DNA of 64,000 nucleotides. It comes from Candidatus Rokuibacteriota bacterium. Lineage in GTDB: Bacteria; Methylomirabilota; Methylomirabilia; Rokubacteriales; CSP1-6. This document shows, one piece after another, positions 49,524-57,064 of this stretch. Below the pieces are notes generated by a model, which had not been told where the DNA came from, searched no databases, and worked only from the letters and a program-made list of their open reading frames with translations. The stretch is taken from NCBI GenBank assembly GCA_003220265.1, contig QHRW01000113.1, positions 51,638 through 115,637 on the forward strand, written 5' to 3'. Position numbers and translations under genes: made by a program. Position 1 is the stretch's first letter; each line of letters opens with the position of its first letter.

Positions 49524-50821
49524 CAGGCGCCTCCCTCCCCAGCCTTCTCGACCGTGAGCGTCAACCCATTCACATCGACGATCCGCACGCGCGAGCCTTC
49601 CTCCACCGGCGTGCCCCGCGCCACGGCCCGCCAGAGCTCGCCCTGCACGAGCACCTGCCCTTCCGGCTGCAGTCGCTCCCGGGCGATGCCCGTCTGCCCG
49701 AGCAGCGCGGGCGCGCCGACCACCGAGCGCGAGGTCAGCGCGCGGACGCCGGCCGCCACCACGAAGAGGAAGACGCCGGCCGTGGCCGCCACGGTCGGCA
49801 CGATCACCGCCCACGAGACGCGCAGGTCCAGCTCGGGCGCGTCGAACAGCATGATGGAGCCGAGCGCGAGGGCGACGATGCCGCCGATCGCCAGCACGCC
49901 ATGGCTCACCACCTTGATCTCGGCGATGAGCAGCACGATGCCGAAGAGGATCAGCAGCAACCCGGCATAGTTGATCGGCAGCGTCTGCAGCGCGAAGAAC
50001 GCCAGGATCAGCGAGATGCCGCCGATGACGCCGGGCAGTACCACGCCCGGGTTCGACAGCTCGAAGAAGAGCCCCAGCATGCCGAGCATCATCAGGATGT
50101 AGGCCACGTTGGGATCGGTGATGACGTTCAGCACGCGGTCGCGGAAGCCGATGTCGATGGGCTTCACGACCGCGCTGCGCGTGGCGAGCGTGACCGGGCC
50201 CTTCACCGTCTTCACCGTGCGGCCGTCGATCTTGTCCAGCAGGTCCGGCAGCGAGTCGGCCACGAGGTCCACGACCTTGAGGCGCACGGCCTCGCGCTCG
50301 GTGATCGATACCGACTGCCGCACGGCCTTCTCCGCCCACTCCGCGTTGCGTCCCCGCTCGACGGCGATCGTGCGCGCGAAGGCCGCCGCGTCGTTCTCGA
50401 TCTTCTTCATGCTCTCCTTGTCGACGCCGCCGCTGAGCGCGACCGGGTGGGCGGCCCCGATGTTCGTCGCCGGCGCCATGGCGGCCACGTGCGCCGCCAT
50501 CGTGATGAAGACCCCGGCCGAGGCCGCCCGCGCGCCCGTCGGCGCCACGTAGACGATCACCGGCAGCTCGGCGTTCAGCAGCCGCTGGCAGATGGAGCGC
50601 ATCGAGCGCTCGAGCCCGCCCGGAGTGTCGAGCTCGATCACCAGCGCGCCGGCGCGCTCGGCCTGCGCGCGCGCGAGCGCCGTCTCCACCAGGCGCACGG
50701 TGACGGGACTGATGACGCCGTCGAGCTTGATGGTCGAGACGGGCTGCGCCGCGCGCGCGGGCGCCGCCAGCGCCGCGGCGACCAGCGCCACGACGGCGAC
50801 CGACACGGCCGCGAGCTTCAC
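49523..50821 (-). CDS. NfeD-family membrane serine protease (long form)
   Basis: 432 residues from a GTG at 50821. A signal peptide precedes a ClpP-like protease domain: [17 protein letters not shown], then [20 protein letters not shown] with the nucleophile Ser. The partner Lys lies in [17 protein letters not shown]. Four to five membrane helices (about 240-350) follow, and a C-terminal OB fold (about 370-432: [14 protein letters not shown]). The long-form NfeD cleaves stomatin-like proteins in archaea. The GTG overlaps the speB stop. Confidence 0.93.
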   Translation of the reverse strand: MKLAAVSVAVVALVAAALAAPARAAQPVSTIKLDGVISPVTVRLVETALARAQAERAGALVIELDTPGGLERSMRSICQRLLNAELPVIVYVAPTGARAASAGVFITMAAHVAAMAPATNIGAAHPVALSGGVDKESMKKIENDAAAFARTIAVERGRNAEWAEKAVRQSVSITEREAVRLKVVDLVADSLPDLLDKIDGRTVKTVKGPVTLATRSAVVKPIDIGFRDRVLNVITDPNVAYILMMLGMLGLFFELSNPGVVLPGVIGGISLILAFFALQTLPINYAGLLLILFGIVLLIAEIKVVSHGVLAIGGIVALALGSIMLFDAPELDLRVSWAVIVPTVAATAGVFLFVVAAGVRALTSRSVVGAPALLGQTGIARERLQPEGQVLVQGELWRAVARGTPVEEGSRVRIVDVNGLTLTVEKAGEGGA

Positions 50822-51756
50822 CGTTCGAGCGCCAGCACGCCCAGCAGCTCGAACGCCAGGTTGGCAGCGAGCAGCGCGGTGATCTGCCCGGGGCCGTCGT
50901 AGGGCGGCGAGACCTCGACCACGTCGGCGCCCACGAGCGTGGCGCCCGCCAGCGAGCGGACCAGCGTGAGCGCCTCCCACGACGTCAGCCCGCCCACCTC
51001 CGGCGTGCCGGTCGCCGGCGCGTACGCCGGATCCACCGCGTCGATGTCGAACGAGCAGTAGAGCGGCATGCCGTGCAGTCGCGCGAGCTTCGACGTCGCC
51101 CACGCCAGCCCCTGTTCCTTGATCGGCTCGATGCGCAGCACCTCGATGCCGTGCTGATCGTGGAACTCGAAGTCCTCGGCGCCGTAGAGCGGCCCGCGGA
51201 TGCCGACCTGGATGAAGCGCTTGGGATCGATCAGGTGCTCCTCGATGGCGCGGCGAAACGGCGTGCCGTGGAAGAGCTTGCTGCCGAAGTACTCGTCCCA
51301 CGTGTCGGGGTGCGCGTCGAAGTGCACGACAGCGAGCGGGCCGTGGCGCTTGGCCAGCGATCGCAAGATCGGCAGCGTGATGGAGTGATCGCCGCCGACC
51401 GACAGCGGGCGGGCGCCGGCGGCCAGCACCGTGTCGATCTTCGCCTCGATCGCCACGTGCGTGCGCTCGATCGAGATCGGCACCACGTCCACGTCGCCGC
51501 AGTCCGCGACCTTCAGCCGCTCGAAGGGATGCACCTTCAGCACCGGGTTCCACGGCCGGATGAGCGAGGATTGCTCGCGCACCGCGCGCGGCCCGAAGCG
51601 AGCGCCCGTCCGGTAGGAGGTGCCGCCGTCGTACGGGATCCCCAGCAGCGCGACGTCGAGCCCCGCCGGCGAGTCGGCCGCCGGCAGCAGCATGAACGTC
51701 GCGATCTGGCCGAACCGCGGCGAGACGAACGGATTGCGCGGAGTCTGGGGCGCCAT
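50818..51756 (-). CDS. speB: Agmatinase-like ureohydrolase
   Basis: 312 residues, arginase/agmatinase fold. The di-manganese ligands are visible: [22 protein letters not shown] and [39 protein letters not shown] is the family's N-terminal signature. It would release urea from agmatine or a related guanidine; members of this family also hydrolyse other guanidino compounds, so the substrate is not certain. It follows sufS by 3 bases. Confidence 0.85.
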   Translation of the reverse strand: MAPQTPRNPFVSPRFGQIATFMLLPAADSPAGLDVALLGIPYDGGTSYRTGARFGPRAVREQSSLIRPWNPVLKVHPFERLKVADCGDVDVVPISIERTHVAIEAKIDTVLAAGARPLSVGGDHSITLPILRSLAKRHGPLAVVHFDAHPDTWDEYFGSKLFHGTPFRRAIEEHLIDPKRFIQVGIRGPLYGAEDFEFHDQHGIEVLRIEPIKEQGLAWATSKLARLHGMPLYCSFDIDAVDPAYAPATGTPEVGGLTSWEALTLVRSLAGATLVGADVVEVSPPYDGPGQITALLAANLAFELLGVLALER

Positions 51757-51759
51757 GGC

Positions 51760-52977
51760 CTAGAGCTGCGAGCGCAGCGCGCCCACCGCGTGCGAGAGGA
51801 GGGAAACGTCCTCGGGTGAGCTGTAGACCGAGAAGCTCGCCCGCGCGGTGCCCACCACGCCGCACCAGCGCATGAGCGGCTGGGCGCAGTGATGGCCGGC
51901 CCGTACGGCGATGCCCTCCTGGTCCAGGAGTGCGGCAATGTCGTGAGGGTGGAGACCCTCGACGCTGAAGGCGACGACGGCGCCGCGCTCGACCGCCGCC
52001 GGCGGGCCGTACACCGTCACGCCGGGGACCGCGGCGAGCTGCTCGACGGCCTGGCGCGCCAGCGCCCGCTCGTGCTCGGCCACCCGGTCCATGCCGAGCT
52101 TTTCCAGGTACTCGATGGCGGCCATCAGGCCGACGGCCTCGGCGATCGGCGGCGTGCCCGGCTCGAACCGCCACGGCAGGTCGTTCCAGCGCGCGTGGTC
52201 GATCCAGACCTCCTTGATCATCTCGCTGCCGCCACGGGCGGGCTCGAGCGCCTCCAGCAGGGCCCGGCGGCCCCACAGCACGCCGATGCCGGTGGGCCCC
52301 AGCATCTTGTGGGCCGAGAACACGTAATAGTCACAGTCTAGCAGCGACATATTGAGCGACAGGTGCGGCGCCGCTTGAGCCCCATCCACGACGACGACGG
52401 CCCCCGCCTGGCGCGCCCGTGCGGCCATGCGAGCCACGGGGTTGATCGTGCCGAGGACGTTCGAAACGTGCGCAAACGCCACGATCCGCGTGCGGGGGCC
52501 GAGCAGGCGCTCGAAGGCGTCGAGGTCGAGCGTGCCGTCCGGCCGCAAGGGCACCGAGCGGATGGCGACGCCCCGATCGCGAGCGGCCATCTGCCAGGGA
52601 ATGATGTTGGAGTGGTGCTCCATGTCGGTGATCAGGATCTCGTCCCCGGCCCGGAGCGTCCGCCCGAGCGCGCCGGCGAGCAGGTCGATCCCGTCGGTGG
52701 TGCCGTGGGTGAACACGACCTCCTCGCGGCTGGCGGCGCCGATGAAGCGCTGCACCCGCTCGCGCGCGGCCTCGTAGAGCTCGGTCGCCTCCTCGCCCAG
52801 CGTGTGGATCGAGCGATGGACGTTGGCGTGGCTGCGCGCGTAGTACTGGGACATCGCCTCGATGACGGTGCGCGGCTTCTGGCTGGACGCCGCCGAGTCG
52901 AGGTACACGAGCCGGTGGCCGTTGACGATTCGCTCGAGGATCGGAAAGTCTGCGCGCGTCTGCTCGTCGAGTCTCAT
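51760..52977 (-). CDS. sufS: Cysteine desulfurase SufS
   Basis: 405 residues. The PLP Lys lies in YYVFSAHKMLGPTGIGVLWG and the catalytic Cys in VRAGHHCAQPLMRWCGV, both as in group II desulfurases. The N-terminus DFPILERIVNGHRLVYLDSA is typical. It supplies sulfur for Fe-S clusters, passing it to the SufU-like protein encoded just upstream (ATGA overlap). Placement in an operon with xdhC and next to the cox genes suggests it may also feed sulfur to the molybdenum enzyme. Confidence 0.94.
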   Translation of the reverse strand: MRLDEQTRADFPILERIVNGHRLVYLDSAASSQKPRTVIEAMSQYYARSHANVHRSIHTLGEEATELYEAARERVQRFIGAASREEVVFTHGTTDGIDLLAGALGRTLRAGDEILITDMEHHSNIIPWQMAARDRGVAIRSVPLRPDGTLDLDAFERLLGPRTRIVAFAHVSNVLGTINPVARMAARARQAGAVVVVDGAQAAPHLSLNMSLLDCDYYVFSAHKMLGPTGIGVLWGRRALLEALEPARGGSEMIKEVWIDHARWNDLPWRFEPGTPPIAEAVGLMAAIEYLEKLGMDRVAEHERALARQAVEQLAAVPGVTVYGPPAAVERGAVVAFSVEGLHPHDIAALLDQEGIAVRAGHHCAQPLMRWCGVVGTARASFSVYSSPEDVSLLSHAVGALRSQL

Positions 52978-53351
52978 GTCGTCAGCGCCTGTCGCATCAC
53001 CGTGATCGGCAGTGTCACGCATCGCATGCGCGTCGGCCGGATGTCGGCCTGAAGCACGCCCAGCACGTCTTCCGTGTCGAGGCTCGCGGCCTCGTGAACC
53101 GGTCGGCCCTCGAGCAGCTCCGCCACGACGTCGGCCGACGCCGTGCAGATCGCGCAGGAGTCGCCCGTGAAGCGCGCGGCCGCCACGGTGCCGTCGGCCA
53201 CGCGGACCATCACGCGCACCCGATCGCCGCACAGCGGATTGACGTCCTCGGCCACCTTGTTGGCGCCCGCCAGGTCGCCGCGGAAGCGCGGCCGCCGCCA
53301 GCGCTCGCGAATGACATCGCTATACAGGCCCGCCCCGGGAGCCGGCGTCAC
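52974..53351 (-). CDS. sufU: SufU/IscU-like scaffold or sulfur-transfer protein
   Basis: 125 residues from a GTG at 53351. It begins TPAPGAGLYSDVIRERWRRP and carries the three conserved Cys of the family: NPLCGDRVRV, GDSCAICTASADVV and RMRCVTLPITVM. With the Asp after the first Cys this matches the zinc-binding SufU pattern that receives persulfide from SufS. The GTG overlaps the stop of an upstream micro-ORF as GTGA. Confidence 0.88.
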   Translation of the reverse strand: MTPAPGAGLYSDVIRERWRRPRFRGDLAGANKVAEDVNPLCGDRVRVMVRVADGTVAAARFTGDSCAICTASADVVAELLEGRPVHEAASLDTEDVLGVLQADIRPTRMRCVTLPITVMRQALTT

Positions 53352-53404
53352 TCCAGCTCGCCTCGCGCGGCGTTGGCGCGGTAGGGCGGGAAGCGATAGG
53401 CCAT
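53348..53404 (-). CDS. Possible 18-residue micro-ORF between the molybdopterin gene and sufU
   Basis: The ATG at 53404 starts 6 bases after the molybdopterin-gene stop and encodes MAYRFPPYRANAARGELE, ending TGA at 53348-53350. The stop overlaps the sufU start as GTGA, the same junction type as its neighbours. It could be a true micropeptide or only a translational coupling device for sufU. It has no clear ribosome binding site. Confidence 0.45.
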   Translation of the reverse strand: MAYRFPPYRANAARGELE

Positions 53405-53410
53405 CTCGCG

Positions 53411-54379
53411 CTAGTGGAGCCCGCCGTTGCCCAGGCCCGCCAGCTCGCGGTTGCCGATCGGCTCGCCGGCCAGCAGACGCGGCAGCACCAGGTCGAACGT
53501 GGTCGCCTGCGAGAACATGCCGCACGTCGGCATACCCAGCACCGGCGCGCCGTCCCAGCGCGCCAGCCAGAGCAGGCTGCCGGGGTGGGCAGGCGCGCCG
53601 TGGCGCTCCATGGTGGCGCCCACCAGGGTGAGCGCGCTGAAGACCGGGTCGAGCGGATCGAGGGCGGAGGCGCCCGCGACGATCAGCACCTCGGCCCCCT
53701 CGCGGCGAAGGTCGCGCAGGGCGTCGGCGACGCCGCGGTCGGTGGCTCCCGCGAAGCCTACGGGCAAGAGCCGGCTGCCGAACCAGTCGATCTTCTGCTT
53801 GAGCGCCGACTCGAAGCGCGCCCGCTGCTTGGCCTCCAAGCGCTCGTTGGCGACGGCGCCGATCGTCGTCGGCCGGAACCCGGCCACCGCGACCAGGCCG
53901 GCCCGAGGAGCCTCGATCGCACGGAGCGTCTGCTCCGGGATCGCCAGCGGCGTCACCTTGGCCTTGGCCACCGTCTCGCCGGCCTCGACCGGCTGCCCGG
54001 TGAAGACCGTGAAGACCGAGATGCCCTCGTGAGCATTGGCCTCCGCCAGCCGGGCGACGTCGATGCGCAGCAGTCCGCGGCGGGTGGCCGCCAGCGTCCA
54101 CTGCCCGCCCGTGTAGCCCTTCACCTCGACACCATCGCCGGTGACGGCGGCGGCGAGCCGGCGACCCGCCTCCTCCTCGTGGACGTCCCCCGGCTCGAGG
54201 GCGAGCAGATGGATCTCCTCCCACGGCGTCGCCAGCAGCGTCTTGACGGCCGCGGGGTCGAGCCGCACGCCTTTAGGGACGGCGATCTTGCCGGCGCCGT
54301 CGCGGACGTCGTGGCAGAGGATGCGCTCGAGGAGCACGTCGGGAGTGGCGGTCTCCCGCCGCTGGGCGATCGCTTTCAT
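53411..54379 (-). CDS. Molybdopterin-binding protein (MoeA/MogA-like domain)
   Basis: 322 residues from the ATG at 54379. The C-terminal half has the molybdopterin-binding fold: FRPTTIGAVANERLEAKQRA, then EVLIVAGASALDPLDPVFSA and VLGMPTCGMFSQATTFDLVL. The N-terminal half has LLERILCHDVRDGAGKIAVP and lacks the full MoeA domain set. Proteins of this kind occur beside xdhC and are thought to help insert or modify the molybdenum cofactor. It overlaps xdhC as ATGA. Confidence 0.82.
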   Translation of the reverse strand: MKAIAQRRETATPDVLLERILCHDVRDGAGKIAVPKGVRLDPAAVKTLLATPWEEIHLLALEPGDVHEEEAGRRLAAAVTGDGVEVKGYTGGQWTLAATRRGLLRIDVARLAEANAHEGISVFTVFTGQPVEAGETVAKAKVTPLAIPEQTLRAIEAPRAGLVAVAGFRPTTIGAVANERLEAKQRARFESALKQKIDWFGSRLLPVGFAGATDRGVADALRDLRREGAEVLIVAGASALDPLDPVFSALTLVGATMERHGAPAHPGSLLWLARWDGAPVLGMPTCGMFSQATTFDLVLPRLLAGEPIGNRELAGLGNGGLH

Positions 54380-55461
54380 GCGCGCTTCTTGATGCTCAGC
54401 GGCTGGCCGGTGGTGCCCGTGCGCACGGCCTGGATCTCGGCCAGCACGGCCAGCGCGATCTCCGGCGCGCTGCGGGCGCCGATGTCGAGCCCGATCGGCA
54501 CCCGTACTCGGGCCAGGCTCTCCTCGCTCAGCCCCTCCTCGCGCAGCAGCTTGAGGATGGCGGCGCCGCGGCGGGCGGAGCCCAGCATGCCGATGTAGCC
54601 GACGTCCGTCGCCAGCGCGTGGCGCAGCACGGGCAGGTCGTACTTGTAGTCGTGGGCCACCAGCACCAGCGCCGTCGAGGGGATGAACGGGTAGGCCGTG
54701 ATCAGCTCCGAGGGGATGCCGATCTTGAGCTCGTCCACGTCGGGGAAGCGCTCGGGGGTGGCGAAGCGCGGCCGCCCGTCGAGCACCGCCGTGCGATAGC
54801 CGAGCGTGCGGGCCAGCGTGGTGAGCGGCATGGCGACGTGCCCCGCGCCCACCACCAGCAGCAGCGCGGGTGGCGTGACCACTTCCACGAAGGCGCGCAC
54901 GCCCTCGAGAAAGAGGGTACGGGACGAGCCGGCGGTGATGGCCGTGCGCGCCTCGGCCACGAAGCGCTCGTCCAGGAAGGCTTCGCCCAGCGAGCCCTCC
55001 ACGCTGCCGTCGTCGAGCACCAGCACCTTGCGGCCGACGTCGTCGAGGCGGGTGACGATGGCGCCCCGGCCGCCGGCCCGCGCGTGCGCATGCACGCGCT
55101 CGTAGAATTTCGTGCCGACGTCGTCGGCGTGATCGAGCGCGAGCGGCTCGACGAACACCTCGATGGTGCCGCCGCACGTGAGGCCGATCTCCCAGGCTTC
55201 CTCGTCGCCCAGGTTCAGCTCCAGCAGCCGCGGACGCATCGTGCTCAGCACGTCCTCGGCCTGCTCGATCACCTGGGCGTCGACACAGCCGCCGATCGTG
55301 ACGGAGCCCAGGATGGAGCCGCCCTCGCCCACGACCATCTTGGCGCCCTCCTTGCGAGGAGTGGTGCCGTGGGTGTTGACGAGCGTGGCGACGGCCACGC
55401 GTCCGCTGGACCGCCGCAATTCGTCAATGTGATCGAAGATTTCCGCCACGGACTCAATCAT
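54376..55461 (-). CDS. XdhC/CoxF-family molybdoenzyme maturation protein
   Basis: 361 residues from ATG 55461. The N-terminal XdhC domain has VATLVNTHGTTPRKEGAKMV, LGSVTIGGCVDAQVIEQAED and LTCGGTIEVFVEPL. The C-terminal Rossmann domain has LLVVGAGHVAMPLTTLAR and DVGYIGMLGSARRGAAIL. It binds sulfurated Moco and delivers it to xanthine- or CO-dehydrogenase-type enzymes. A TATGAT box (55457-55462) sits 7 bases before a GTG at 55449, four codons inside this frame, so the real start may be that GTG. Confidence 0.92.
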   Translation of the reverse strand: MIESVAEIFDHIDELRRSSGRVAVATLVNTHGTTPRKEGAKMVVGEGGSILGSVTIGGCVDAQVIEQAEDVLSTMRPRLLELNLGDEEAWEIGLTCGGTIEVFVEPLALDHADDVGTKFYERVHAHARAGGRGAIVTRLDDVGRKVLVLDDGSVEGSLGEAFLDERFVAEARTAITAGSSRTLFLEGVRAFVEVVTPPALLLVVGAGHVAMPLTTLARTLGYRTAVLDGRPRFATPERFPDVDELKIGIPSELITAYPFIPSTALVLVAHDYKYDLPVLRHALATDVGYIGMLGSARRGAAILKLLREEGLSEESLARVRVPIGLDIGARSAPEIALAVLAEIQAVRTGTTGQPLSIKKRA

Positions 55462-55527
55462 ACGCTCCGGCGGCGGAAAACGGAACGCGAGCCTCGGCGG
55501 GGCACCTGGCGGCGCCGTCGCCCGGAA

Positions 55528-55722
55528 CTATTGCGAGCGGGGACGACCGAGCTGCGCGAGGCTGAGCAGGCCGATGCCGGTGAGGACGAGTGTGATCGGC
55601 TCGTTGGTGGTGCTGAACGGGAACAGATCCTGGAATACCGAGAACACCAGGGCCTGCGCCTGCGACGGCGCGTGGACGACGGCCAGCAGCAGCAACGCGA
55701 TGGACGCGATGATCCGGCTCAT
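55528..55722 (-). CDS. Tiny exported protein with a PEP-CTERM-like sorting signal
   Basis: 64 residues from an ATG at 55722 preceded by AGGAGGAA. A signal peptide (MSRIIASIALLLLAVVHA, cut after SQA) is followed by a mature part of only about 40 residues. Its C-terminus is NEPITLVLTGIGLLSLAQ followed by LGRPRSQ: an EP motif, a hydrophobic helix and a basic end, as in PEP-CTERM exosortase substrates. The PEP motif is imperfect (NEP). A sigma-54-type promoter lies upstream, which fits the known PrsK-PrsR control of such genes. No exosortase is in the window. Confidence 0.65.
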   Translation of the reverse strand: MSRIIASIALLLLAVVHAPSQAQALVFSVFQDLFPFSTTNEPITLVLTGIGLLSLAQLGRPRSQ

Positions 55723-55774
55723 TGCACTCGATTCCTCCTCCGACCTCGGGCCCCCATGGCTGCCGTTGTCAAAT

Positions 55775-55790
55775 TGCAAGTCGGACGCCA
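55775..55790 (-). promoter_or_regulatory. Sigma-54-type promoter of the PEP-CTERM-like gene
   Basis: The minus strand reads TGGCGTCCGACTTGCA: GG and GC separated by exactly 10 bases, TTGCA at -12. The transcript would begin near 55764, about 40 bases before the ATG. Confidence 0.65.
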
Positions 55791-55840
55791 GAGACCGAGA
55801 CCTGTGAATCGAGCGGTTGTCGGCAAGCGCGGGGGCGAGT

Positions 55841-55909
55841 CCCTGCATGACGTTGCAGGGCGACTGCACCGCCGCGCACGTTGCAACGTTTTGCAGAGTG
55901 CGGCGGTGC
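55841..55909. repeat. Palindromes upstream of the sigma-54-type promoter
   Basis: CCCTGCA-N6-TGCAGGG (55841-55860), the perfect 12-base palindrome ACGTTGCAACGT (55878-55889), and an outer perfect 10-base inverted repeat GCACCGCCGC / GCGGCGGTGC (55866-55875 and 55900-55909). The first two share TGCA/ACGT cores and lie 50-115 bases upstream of the -24 element, where an enhancer-binding activator would sit. The outer repeat could also terminate the coxE transcript. Confidence 0.55.
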
Positions 55910-55915
55910 CGCGGC

Positions 55916-57064
55916 TCAGAGGTGCAGGCGGTCGGCGAGGTCGCGCAGCGCGGCGAGGTTGTGCGCGGCCGCGAAGTGATCCACGAGCGGCAGCGCGGCC
56001 GCCATGCCGCGCGTCAGCGGCTCGTACGATGGATTGCCGAGCAGCGGATTGAGCCAGATCACGCGGCCCGCGCGCCGCTTGATGCGGAGCAGCTCGGTGG
56101 CGAGCACGTCGGGATCACCGGTGTCCCAGCCGTCGGAGAGCACGATCACGATCGTGCGGCGGTCGACCAGGTGCGACCAGGCCCGGTTGAACTCCGCCAG
56201 CGACTCGCCGATCTTGGTGCCGCCCGACCAGTCGCGCACCTCTTGCAGCCGCCGGAGCACCTCGCGGTACGAGCGCGCGCGCAGCACGTCGGTGACGCGC
56301 GTGAGGCGCACGGAGAACGTGAAGGTCTCCACGCGCGCGAAGACGTGCTGCAGGGCGAACAGGAATTGCAGGAGGAAGCGGCTGTAGAGGTCCATCGAGC
56401 CGGAGACGTCGCACAGCAGGACCAGCCGCACCTTGCGCCGCTTGCGCTGGCGGTAGCGTAGCTCGATGATCTCGCCGCGCGTGAGGTTGGCGCGCAGCGT
56501 CCGCCGCAGGTCGATGCGCCCGCGCCGTCGCACGGGACGTCGGCGCCGGCTCACGCGCCGGGCCAGCCGCCGCGCGATCTGCACGGTGAGGCGCAGCAGC
56601 TCGTCGAGCTGATCCGCGCTGAACGTCGAGAAGTCGCGGGCGGCGATCGCCTCCAGCTCGGAGGCGGCCGGCACGCCGAGGGGCTCGCCCGCCTCGTCCT
56701 CCTCGGCGGCCTCGCCCCAGCCTTCCAGGGCCAGCCGCTCGCGGCGCGCGCCCTCGCTCTCGATGGCCGGCTCCTGGCCGTAAGCCTCGGGCAGGCCGGG
56801 GCCGGCCAGCGCCTCGGCCACGGCATCGGCCTCCGAGCGGGCACGCCAGAAGGTCTCGAAGCAGCGGTCGAAGATCGCGACCTCCTCGGGCCGCGTGACG
56901 AACACGGCCCGCAGGCCGCGCTGCAGCTCGGCCCGGTCGCCGAGGTCCAGGTGATCGAGCGTGCGGACGCCGTCGACGGTCTGGAGCGGTGTGATGGGCA
57001 AGGAGTTGCGGCGCAGGAGCGCGGCGAAGCCGACGACGGCGCGGGCGAGCGAGCGGGGCGGCAC
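55916..57064 (-). CDS. coxE: CoxE-like von Willebrand factor A protein
   Basis: 382 residues from a GTG at 57064. The N-terminal half is helical and acidic in the middle (about 100-135). A very basic patch, LARRVSRRRRPVRRRGRIDL, precedes the VWA domain with an intact metal site DVSGS (219-223), plus TKIGESLAEF and LSDGWDTGDPDVL. CoxE works with the MoxR/CoxD ATPase in building the Mo-Cu or Mo active site of CO-dehydrogenase-type enzymes. The start shares one base with the moxR stop (TAGTG). Confidence 0.92.
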   Translation of the reverse strand: MPPRSLARAVVGFAALLRRNSLPITPLQTVDGVRTLDHLDLGDRAELQRGLRAVFVTRPEEVAIFDRCFETFWRARSEADAVAEALAGPGLPEAYGQEPAIESEGARRERLALEGWGEAAEEDEAGEPLGVPAASELEAIAARDFSTFSADQLDELLRLTVQIARRLARRVSRRRRPVRRRGRIDLRRTLRANLTRGEIIELRYRQRKRRKVRLVLLCDVSGSMDLYSRFLLQFLFALQHVFARVETFTFSVRLTRVTDVLRARSYREVLRRLQEVRDWSGGTKIGESLAEFNRAWSHLVDRRTIVIVLSDGWDTGDPDVLATELLRIKRRAGRVIWLNPLLGNPSYEPLTRGMAAALPLVDHFAAAHNLAALRDLADRLHL

